Of a DNA stretch of 18,684 nt, positions 1 through 5,980 are shown piece after piece. Source of the stretch: Candidatus Woesearchaeota archaeon. Lineage in GTDB: Archaea; Nanobdellota; Nanobdellia; Woesearchaeales; GW2011-AR15. The notes below the pieces were generated by a model, which did no database searches, had not been told where the DNA came from, and was given only the letters and a program-made list of their open reading frames with translations. The DNA lies in assembly GCA_016934775.1 (NCBI GenBank), contig JAFGSP010000155.1, forward strand, positions 1 to 18,684, given 5' to 3'. The translations under genes and the position numbers were made by a program. Each line of letters begins with the position of its first letter. Positions within the stretch are counted from its first letter, which is position 1.

Positions 1-1
1 C

Positions 2-46
2 CAACTGAATGAAGATGCTCTTCTGAAAAAACATTTAAGAAGATAG
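2..46 (+). CDS. C-terminal end of an upstream gene (partial)
   Basis: This is the only plus-strand frame open from the window edge. It reads 14 codons to a TAG at 44-46 and ends in a lysine/arginine-rich tail (LKKHLRR). The other two plus frames stop within the first 15 bases. The TATA box of the next gene begins right after it, which fits a gene end here. Too little is present to name a product, and a chance open stretch cannot be excluded. Confidence 0.35.
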   Translation, partial: QLNEDALLKKHLRR

Positions 47-50
47 ACCT

Positions 51-60
51 ATTATATATA
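51..60 (+). promoter_or_regulatory. TATA box of the lipoprotein gene
   Basis: An uninterrupted A/T run (attatatata) is centred about 25 bases before the ATG at 81. This is the spacing expected for an archaeal TATA box driving a leaderless or near-leaderless mRNA. No Shine-Dalgarno sequence precedes the ATG. Confidence 0.55.
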
Positions 61-80
61 CACAATTTACTAACTATAAC

Positions 81-737
81 ATGAGATTGCAATCATTTCT
101 TATGCTGGCAATATGCATCCTTTTGGCAGGCTGCTCGAGCATCACTACCCATCCAAGTATCAAAGAAGACAGCGTCATAAGCGCAGCAGACCTCTGGGAG
201 AACAGGGACGCTGCTTTGGGGAAGACATTGAGGATTCAGGGAATGCTGACAACAAAGGATAAGGATTGTATCAGGGACAATAATCCTAGCATTGAATGGA
301 AACAGTGCTCCATGGGGATTGGATTTGAGGCATCTGAGGGCGTCATAATCCCAATTCAGAATCTTGGGTGCTATGTATGGGAAAACACAGGTTCATATAC
401 TTGTGCATTCGACACTTCAGTTGAGCAGACCATTAGGGGGCAATTGGTGAAAAAGGGTTCATCTTATCTCATCAGTCCTAAGCCGGAACAAGGCATAAAT
501 AATGAGACCTACAGGCTGCATGTTGCAGAGGCTCTCCTGGACCCTAAACAACGAGTCAGCCAGATATATTCCCCAAAATTATGCAAAGTTGTCAGCGGCT
601 GGGAACTGACATATCCAGAAGACGAGAAAAACAGATATGAAGCGGAGCTCTTCTGTGAATATTATCCGTATTCCTGCATCGTAAAAATCGAATCAGAGGG
701 TTTCATAACTGATGATTATTGTATGACAAATTCTTGA
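81..737 (+). CDS. Cysteine-rich secreted lipoprotein with possible OB-like fold
   Basis: A 218-residue protein with a short N-terminal hydrophobic segment (residues 5-17) ending in a lipobox, L-A-G-C, with Cys18 as the predicted lipidated residue. It is therefore probably anchored to the outer face of the membrane. The mature part has eight further cysteines (63, 76, 97, 108, 168, 192, 199, 214), enough for four disulfides. The stretch at about 47-132 (KTLRIQGML, then TIRGQLVKKGSSYLI) resembles the strands of an OB fold; this is inferred from pattern only. The function is not recognised. The gene is monocistronic with its own TATA box and is convergent with the small gene at 752-949. Confidence 0.8.
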   Translation: MRLQSFLMLAICILLAGCSSITTHPSIKEDSVISAADLWENRDAALGKTLRIQGMLTTKDKDCIRDNNPSIEWKQCSMGIGFEASEGVIIPIQNLGCYVWENTGSYTCAFDTSVEQTIRGQLVKKGSSYLISPKPEQGINNETYRLHVAEALLDPKQRVSQIYSPKLCKVVSGWELTYPEDEKNRYEAELFCEYYPYSCIVKIESEGFITDDYCMTNS

Positions 738-751
738 GAAAGAATCAAATC

Positions 752-949
752 TTATTCTTTCCTGTCCTTATACAACAACCGGACAGCATACTTGATGACA
801 TCAGTCCTTGAGGTGAAGTCCCCTTTTGAATCTGCAATCATCTCATCTATCTTCGATGTCAATCCTTCAGGTATCTTTATTGTATCATATTTTGTATCTG
901 CTACTAAGTACTGTCCAAAGTCAGATTCTTTTTTCCCAAAGGCAAAAAT
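752..949 (-). CDS. Ribbon-helix-helix DNA-binding protein, no ATG start (possible ATT start)
   Basis: The minus frame ending in TAA at 752-754 encodes a typical ribbon-helix-helix domain: a basic strand (KYDTIKIPEGL), a first helix (TSKIDEMIADSK), a glycine-containing turn, and a second helix beginning SRTDVIKYAVRLLY. It is probably a dimeric transcription regulator. No ATG, GTG or TTG occurs in frame before an upstream TAG. The protein-like sequence continues upstream (AFGKKESDFGQYLVAD) to an ATT codon at 947-949, the best start candidate. That codon lies within the TATA region of the divergent gene at 983. It could use a rare AUU start, have lost its start codon, or contain a sequencing error. 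Confidence 0.55.
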   Translation of the reverse strand: MFAFGKKESDFGQYLVADTKYDTIKIPEGLTSKIDEMIADSKGDFTSRTDVIKYAVRLLYKDRKE

Positions 950-957
950 ATATAAAG
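946..957 (+). promoter_or_regulatory. TATA box of the coiled-coil gene
   Basis: The A/T box (atatataaa, 948-956) lies about 30 bases before the ATG at 983. It overlaps the likely 5' end of the minus-strand ribbon-helix-helix gene, so the two genes share one compact divergent control region. Confidence 0.55.
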
Positions 958-982
958 GAGTATATGTCTATTTATTCTGAAG

Positions 983-3136
983 ATGGTGGGGAAGTTAGTC
1001 GGAAAAAATGAGGAATCTACTTCGAAGTCTCTTCCTGAGCCTCCGAAATTCAACCTTGAGGACTTGCCTGAGCCGCCAAAGCTTGAGCTGGCGCCTTCAA
1101 AAGAGTCTGCGGTTGATGTTCCTGAGATACATGAGAAAGAGATTGATGTGCCGGGGCCTTCTGCAAACACTGATGCAGGAATCATACCTCCTCCGCCTAT
1201 TTCTAAGAAACAAGAGAAAGAGCCTGAACTAAAGACAGAGGCAAAAGAAGAAAAAAAGACAGAACTTGTCAAGGATCTAAAAGATGAGCCTGATCTTATG
1301 AAAAACCTGCCTGAGCCGCCTCAGCTTCAGCAGCAGAAAAAAGGAGGATTTTTCTCAAGATTTTTCGGGAAAAAGCAGAAAGAGGAAAAAATTGATCTTC
1401 TTGGAAACGCTGACATGCCCAAGGCTGACATGGATGATACTGCAATAAAACAGGAGGAGACAGAGGAAAAGGCTTCTGACCAGGATACTTTTGGTGATGA
1501 GCAGTTCGCTCCGCCAAACATGATCCCTAAAGGAGGCTCTGCAAAACTTCCGCCGATTGCAACTAATATGCCTTCTCCTCTTTTGAAGCATGAAGCAAAA
1601 AAAGAAGATGGTTTTGACCTTAAGTTCAAACAAGAAGAAGCAGAAGCTGAAAAATTTTTGGAAAAAGAAGAACTGGAAGAAGCAGAAGACTTCAGGCTGA
1701 AAGAAGAAGAGCAGGAAGCTGAGCATTTCATAGAAAAGGAAGAGATGCAGGAAGCAGAGGACTTCAGGCTGAAAGAAGAGGAGGAAGAAGCTGAAGAATT
1801 CATTGTGAGTGAGAAAAAGACACCATTGTCAAAAGTCATAGGAGTAGGGCCGGCCAGGGAAAAGAAACTGAATAAAGCAGGGATAAAAACAGCTGAGCAC
1901 CTTGCGAAGCATAAGCCTGAGCATGTCGCAAAAAAAGCAAAAATCCCTAAGAAACATGCCCGGAAAATAATATCGCACGCAAAGAAGATAACTAAAATCA
2001 AAGATAAACTGAAGAATACAAAGAAACAAGCAAAAAAAGGCATTTCGGATATTGTGAAACAACTGGAAGAAGAAAGAAAAACAATAGAAAAGCTGGAAAA
2101 TGAATCTGCAGTCAGTGAAGATAAAATAATCGAGCTTGAGGGCCACCAGGATATGATCGATGTGCTTAAGGAGCTTGAGAAAAAAAGATCCGAACTTGAA
2201 AAGCAGGAACGGAAACTGTCTGAGAAAGAAATGAAGCTGTCAAAGCATGATGAGACATACAAGCGGGACATGGACCATATCGAGAAGCTCAAGAGAAGGC
2301 TTGACCATGATATACGGGAAAGGACACAGTATCTCATAAACCTTGAAAAGGAATATTTCCAGAAAGCCCAGAACCTGGCAAGGAAACAAAGTGAAGTCGA
2401 TGTCAAGGAAAAAGGCATGCTTGAAAGAGAGAACTATCTTAAAGAGAAAGAGGTTCAAGTCAAAAAAAGGCTGAACGAAGCAGAGGACAGGGCAATCACG
2501 ATAGAAACGAAAGAAAAGAAATTCGAAAAGATTATGCGCGACCTGGAAAAGCAGGACCAGGAACTGAGGGAAAAGGAAGATAACCTGATGAAGAGAGAAG
2601 CTGAATATCTCTCTAAGCTTGATGCGCTGGAAACTCATGAGAAGTCTATTTTAAAGAACCTGGAAGAAAGGAGAAAACACCTTGAGCAGAAAGAAAAAGA
2701 GATTGAGATAAGGGAAAGGAAGCTCCACAAGAAGCAGAGGAACGTGGACAAGAAGAGCGTTGCTGTGGAATATGCAGAAGACATCCTTGAAGAGCAGAAG
2801 ACAAAGCTTATTGATGATGAGTTTGAGCAGTATCTTCATGACCAGTTGGGAATGCTGAAGACCTCAGGGATATCGATGAAAGATATCAGCCTTACAAAGA
2901 ACCTCAGGCTTCCTGAATCAACTCCCCACAGGGAAACAGTGTATCAGCTAATTGACACATGCAAAGAGCTTGTGAGGAACAGGAAAGTAGCTGAAGCAAA
3001 AGTGTTCTACAACCAGGTCAGAGAAAAATATTACAACACTAGCTTCCACACCCAGAAAGAAAAAGAAGCCGTGCATAACATGATCAGGTCACTGTATGAC
3101 GAGATCAACCTGGCTGCTATAGGAACTAACAGGTAA
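983..3136 (+). CDS. Large HhH and coiled-coil protein with PEPP motifs and acidic 12-residue repeats
   Basis: A 717-residue, highly charged protein. Residues 1-210 look disordered, with LPEPP motifs at about 17, 28 and 109 and a short aromatic/basic stretch (GGFFSRFFGKK, 121-131) that could bind a membrane or partner. Residues 221-273 carry five acidic units starting EAE-x-F exactly 12 residues apart. Residues about 280-335 form a helix-hairpin-helix-like domain (VIGVGPAREKKLNKAGIKT), a fold common in DNA-binding proteins. A long coiled coil spans about 340-625. A separate helical domain of about 75 residues ends the protein. It may be a structural or chromosome-associated scaffold (inference). 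No family name is recognised. Its end overlaps the end of convergent RtcA by 11 bases. Confidence 0.85.
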   Translation: MVGKLVGKNEESTSKSLPEPPKFNLEDLPEPPKLELAPSKESAVDVPEIHEKEIDVPGPSANTDAGIIPPPPISKKQEKEPELKTEAKEEKKTELVKDLKDEPDLMKNLPEPPQLQQQKKGGFFSRFFGKKQKEEKIDLLGNADMPKADMDDTAIKQEETEEKASDQDTFGDEQFAPPNMIPKGGSAKLPPIATNMPSPLLKHEAKKEDGFDLKFKQEEAEAEKFLEKEELEEAEDFRLKEEEQEAEHFIEKEEMQEAEDFRLKEEEEEAEEFIVSEKKTPLSKVIGVGPAREKKLNKAGIKTAEHLAKHKPEHVAKKAKIPKKHARKIISHAKKITKIKDKLKNTKKQAKKGISDIVKQLEEERKTIEKLENESAVSEDKIIELEGHQDMIDVLKELEKKRSELEKQERKLSEKEMKLSKHDETYKRDMDHIEKLKRRLDHDIRERTQYLINLEKEYFQKAQNLARKQSEVDVKEKGMLERENYLKEKEVQVKKRLNEAEDRAITIETKEKKFEKIMRDLEKQDQELREKEDNLMKREAEYLSKLDALETHEKSILKNLEERRKHLEQKEKEIEIRERKLHKKQRNVDKKSVAVEYAEDILEEQKTKLIDDEFEQYLHDQLGMLKTSGISMKDISLTKNLRLPESTPHRETVYQLIDTCKELVRNRKVAEAKVFYNQVREKYYNTSFHTQKEKEAVHNMIRSLYDEINLAAIGTNR
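1643..1802 (+). repeat. Five in-frame 36-bp repeats encoding acidic 12-mers
   Basis: The core EAE-[KDHE]-F recurs at residues 221, 233, 245, 257 and 269 of the coiled-coil protein, an exact 12-codon period. Units alternate between an (L/I)EKEE type and an RLKEEE type, so the longer period is 72 bp. The two RLKEEE units are nearly identical in DNA, which points to recent duplication. Confidence 0.8.
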
Positions 3137-4199
3137 TCTTATTTTTTTCTATCTTAAACTTCACATCAAGAAATTTCTCTATCACATACATGTTTGTCTT
3201 GCAGTGGTCTGTGATTTCAGAAACATCAATGCTGCCGCCAGACAACGCTAAAAAAGGCAATATCTGGTCTGCCAGGTATTTGTCTACTGGTTTCCCTGAC
3301 TCAATCTGTTTCTTGAGCCTCAATGCTGCTTCCTCTCCTACTTTCTCTGACTTTTTTCCTTTCTCTCCAAGAGAATCTGCTCCCATAACAATAGGGTTGA
3401 TAAAATCAATCTCATCTCCTTTTGAAAAGATGGCCCATAAGGTTATACCAGAACCAATGGACAAGGCATCTACATACTCAATATTTATCTTCACAGGAGC
3501 CAAGCTGCTCAAAAGGTATTTAGCGGTCTTTGCCTGCCTCTCAGCCACATTTGCCTTCATAAGGTCTTTTGAGGCATGGGAAACTCCTTTTATAACCAGG
3601 AGTTTGCCTTGGCTATCAAGACCTATAGAAGTATCTTCCTGTAGTGAAGCCATAAAATCATCAAATGTCTTGAAACTGCTGATTAAGTACTTAGGCTCAA
3701 TCTTCAGCACAAGCCTTCCGTTGCCTTTTGGATAATAGCCTCTTCTCTCAATGCTCGCCTCGATGTCCGCATATTTTTTTAGATGAGGCAGCAACACATT
3801 GACAAAATAATCAACAGGCATGCTGTGCTGCACATCAGTGCCGCCTGTTATCTTCAGGATAAGCTTCTTATCTGAAAACATAACAACCGGAAGCACAGCC
3901 TGCAACAGCAAAGTTATTGAGCCTGCAGTCCCTATATCAATGTTCAGATTGTGAAACCCCAGCTTTCCTGGATGATACTCTAGTTCCATGCTGCCAAGAT
4001 ACCTTCCGGGCACTTTTGCATCACACAACTGCTGCAGCGCATTGACAGCATTAAGGTGCTGTGCCTTAAGTCCTGGTTTTGCTCTGCCTTTTCTGATATC
4101 AGTGACTTTGAACGGCTTTCCAGTAAGTGTAGATAGTGCAAGGGCAGTCCTGACTATCTGGCCGCCGCCTTCTAAGTAAGAGCCGTCTATTGAGATCAT
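3126..4199 (-). CDS. rtcA: RNA 3'-terminal phosphate cyclase
   Basis: A 357-residue protein, close to the family's usual 340 or so. RtcA enzymes convert RNA 3'-phosphate to a 2',3'-cyclic phosphate through a covalent enzyme-AMP intermediate and act in RNA end repair or processing. Visible signatures are the N-terminal EGGGQIVRTALALS, the basic motif IRKGRAKPGLKAQHL, and a C-terminal H-x2-TN motif with His332, which matches the nucleophilic histidine of the family (His309 in E. coli). The ATG at 4197-4199 has a TATA-like box at 4221-4230. No RtcB or other RNA-repair gene adjoins it. Its 3' end overlaps the coiled-coil gene by 11 bases. Confidence 0.93.
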   Translation of the reverse strand: MISIDGSYLEGGGQIVRTALALSTLTGKPFKVTDIRKGRAKPGLKAQHLNAVNALQQLCDAKVPGRYLGSMELEYHPGKLGFHNLNIDIGTAGSITLLLQAVLPVVMFSDKKLILKITGGTDVQHSMPVDYFVNVLLPHLKKYADIEASIERRGYYPKGNGRLVLKIEPKYLISSFKTFDDFMASLQEDTSIGLDSQGKLLVIKGVSHASKDLMKANVAERQAKTAKYLLSSLAPVKINIEYVDALSIGSGITLWAIFSKGDEIDFINPIVMGADSLGEKGKKSEKVGEEAALRLKKQIESGKPVDKYLADQILPFLALSGGSIDVSEITDHCKTNMYVIEKFLDVKFKIEKNKITC

Positions 4200-4220
4200 A
4201 TAAAAAAGGAAGAGAGTGGT

Positions 4221-4230
4221 TTTATTAAAT
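4221..4230 (-). promoter_or_regulatory. TATA box of rtcA
   Basis: On the minus strand this reads atttaataaa, 22-31 bases before the rtcA ATG. This suits a near-leaderless archaeal transcript. Confidence 0.45.
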
Positions 4231-4286
4231 ATTTGGGATGCTTGTGTCTTGACTTATATAACAAGTGTTATCAAAAATTATACAAA

Positions 4287-4300
4287 AAATTTATAAATTT
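4287..4300 (+). promoter_or_regulatory. 14-bp palindromic TATA-like box
   Basis: AAATTTATAAATTT is a perfect palindrome containing a TATA-like core. A start about 25 bases downstream would fall near 4320, just before the 11-residue mini-ORF and hairpin at 4323-4364. Because it is symmetric it could also serve the minus strand. In such an AT-rich stretch, chance is possible. Confidence 0.3.
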
Positions 4301-4322
4301 GTTATAACTTTATTATAATAAA

Positions 4323-4364
4323 ATGAGCCCCAGTAATCCTATGTGGGTTGCTGGATGATTTTTC
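4323..4364 (+). other. Mini-ORF and strong hairpin with T-run: candidate tiny transcript
   Basis: An ATG at 4323 opens an 11-residue ORF ending in TGA at 4356-4358. Over the same bases, 4330-4339 pairs with 4345-4354 in a 10-bp stem (two G-U pairs) with a 5-base loop. Five T residues follow at 4359-4363. With the TATA-like palindrome upstream, this resembles a short promoter-hairpin-terminator unit. It might be a small RNA, a leader peptide or just a terminator. A second inverted repeat (ATTTTT, CTTG, AAAAAT) occupies 4358-4373. Confidence 0.25.
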
Positions 4365-4371
4365 TTGAAAA

Positions 4372-4381
4372 ATATTATAAA
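4372..4381 (+). promoter_or_regulatory. TATA box of the interrupted NYN gene
   Basis: The A/T box (atattataaa) is about 27 bases before the ATG at 4404. The promoter therefore looks intact even though the coding frame is interrupted. Confidence 0.45.
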
Positions 4382-4403
4382 CTATTTGTTTTTTTACTAA
4401 ATT

Positions 4404-4967
4404 ATGAATAAGACATTGGTTTTTATTGATGCTGGTTTTCTATCAAAACTGAGCAAGCATTTTAGAAAAGGATAATATCTTAAGTTCGATATTATAAAGT
4501 TCTCGAAGAATATATCAAAAAAAGAGAATCTTTTATGCGAGCATATTTTCTATTATACTGCTCCTCCATTCCAAAGTAATCCTCCTAAAGAGGATGAAAA
4601 AAAGAGAAAACAGAATTATGATAGATTTGTTGCCAGACTTACAAAAAATAAAATAATAACTGTCGAAGAAGGAAGAGTGCAGAAGATTAATGGGGAATAT
4701 CATCAAAAAGGAGTTGATACTTTACTAACAATGGGCTTATCAAGTTTCAAGATTGATTATCCATCTATTAATTCAATAATTCTTATTGCATGTGATAGTG
4801 ATTTTGTGCCAATAATTGAAAAGCTAAAATCAAGAGGGATAAATGTAATCTTATACATTTTCCAGGAGAAAAAAAGAAATTCAATTTTTTCGACATCAAA
4901 CCATTTGCTCAATTCCAGTTCAAAACATGTAGAACTGACTGAAGAAGATTTTAATAGTGCAAAATAG
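4404..4967 (+). pseudogene. NYN-domain (PIN-like) nuclease gene with an in-frame TAA
   Basis: One frame runs 188 codons from ATG 4404 to TAG 4965-4967, broken only by TAA at 4473-4475 (codon 24). On both sides it reads as one NYN/DUF88-like protein: TLVFIDAGFL (first acidic residue) before the stop, then YYTAPP, QKGVDTLLTM (second acidic residue) and IACDSDFVPIIEKLKSRG (DSD motif). NYN proteins are usually metal-dependent RNases. All expected acidic motifs survive and there is no frameshift, so the stop is recent, read through, or an error. After the stop the first likely starts are GTG 4677 or ATG 4731, which would drop the first catalytic Asp. Base composition is more A/T-rich than in neighbouring genes, suggesting transfer. 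Confidence 0.75.
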
Positions 4968-4996
4968 GACTAATTTTACTTTTATTCTTCAATAAT

Positions 4997-5018
4997 TACA
5001 AATTTATAGAAATTTGTA
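4997..5018. terminator. AT-rich perfect hairpin after the NYN gene
   Basis: TACAAATTT and AAATTTGTA form a perfect 9-bp stem around the loop ATAG, 30 bases after the NYN stop codon and between convergent genes. It may act as a bidirectional terminator. It resembles the AT-rich repeat at 4281-4304 on the other side of the gene. Confidence 0.35.
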
Positions 5019-5078
5019 AACACAAGAAAATTCAGAGATTTTTCTGTTCCCAAAAAATAATTTTTTGTGGCTCGAAAA

Positions 5079-5885
5079 TTACTTATACTCCTCAATGAAC
5101 TTCCTCATCCTGTTGACATAGGCCTCTGCTTCCTTATAGTACTTCTCATAATCAGAGCCCCTGATCTCCTGGATCTCTTTGTATTCTATCTTCTTGCTGA
5201 GGTCGTAGAATTTCTTTGCTGTATCAGAAAATCTTTTCTCTATCAGCCCGGGATTTATGAGCTTTTCCTTGACCATCTCAGAGACGTGGCTCGGGCTTGG
5301 CGGCACCTGGTTTATCTTCATAAGAGCTGCGTGGCTCGCATCAATGACTGCCCAGTACAGGTCAACAACAGCAGAGACCATCCTGAACCTTGAATTCTGC
5401 AAAGTCTGCGGAGCCTTATAATAATAGGTCCATACTGCTTCCTGCGAAGGCCTGATCCTGCCCTGGTAAAGCAGTAATTGAAGAGGCCTGAAAAACTCCC
5501 TGTCAACTATGGGCACACCGTCTCTAAGTATATTTATAGCGATTGGATCGCCTTCCCTGGCAAACTCCCAGAATGAAGTGTACTTGAAGGTAGTAATGTG
5601 AAGCCTCTTGGAAATCTTTGCCACGAGGTTCTGCACTATTATCCTGTATGTCTGCACAAACTCTTTTGTCAGGTATATCGATATGTCATCAAGGATAACA
5701 AGGATATCTATATCATGGGCAGGCCTCTTCTTCCTGGCCTTGCTGCCGAAAAGCACAATGCCCTTGACAAACTGCCCTACTTCTTTTGTCAGATCTGCTG
5801 AAAACTGGTATGCATAATCAAGGTCATCCTTCGGGTAATTATGCTTGTTTTTCTCATGCTCTTTTTTCTTGATTTCAGCTTCCAT
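5079..5885 (-). CDS. Nucleotidyltransferase with HEPN-like C-terminal domain
   Basis: A 268-residue protein. The N-terminal half has the Pol-beta-superfamily signature: G-S at 47-48 (LFGSKARKK) followed by D-I-D at 58-60. The usual third acidic residue is not obvious; the expected strand reads LHITTFKYT (about 95-103), so activity is uncertain. Residues about 145-268 form a helical domain like the HEPN part of MNT-HEPN systems (AVVDLYWAVIDASHAAL, then SHVSEMVKEKLI), but the R-x4-6-H RNase motif is not seen. It could modify nucleic acid or protein by nucleotidylation, or be a fused and tamed form of a toxin-antitoxin pair (inference). It is the last of three same-strand genes and has its own TATA box. 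Confidence 0.8.
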   Translation of the reverse strand: MEAEIKKKEHEKNKHNYPKDDLDYAYQFSADLTKEVGQFVKGIVLFGSKARKKRPAHDIDILVILDDISIYLTKEFVQTYRIIVQNLVAKISKRLHITTFKYTSFWEFAREGDPIAINILRDGVPIVDREFFRPLQLLLYQGRIRPSQEAVWTYYYKAPQTLQNSRFRMVSAVVDLYWAVIDASHAALMKINQVPPSPSHVSEMVKEKLINPGLIEKRFSDTAKKFYDLSKKIEYKEIQEIRGSDYEKYYKEAEAYVNRMRKFIEEYK

Positions 5886-5908
5886 CAGTCTTACCTTTGT
5901 TTGCAGAG

Positions 5909-5918
5909 TTTATTAATT
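5909..5918 (-). promoter_or_regulatory. TATA box of the nucleotidyltransferase gene
   Basis: The minus strand reads aattaataaa, 24-33 bases before the ATG at 5883-5885. The rest of the 95-base gap to the upstream gene is T-rich and shows nothing further. Confidence 0.45.
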
Positions 5919-5980
5919 TTTTGGAAATGATTTTCTGGGTTTTTTTATTTTTTAATTAAGTTAGTTCCATATTTGTTTTT

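Noticed and set aside
904..1272. Minus-strand open frame of 122 codons overlapping the coiled-coil gene start
   Set aside because: It is a low-complexity shadow of the PEPP region. The real minus-strand gene here is the ribbon-helix-helix frame at 752-949.
1327..2418. Long minus-strand open frame (363 codons) rich in Ser and Phe
   Set aside because: It is antisense to the Lys/Glu-rich coiled coil. Such codons read backwards as Ser/Phe/Leu, and no domain or promoter is seen.
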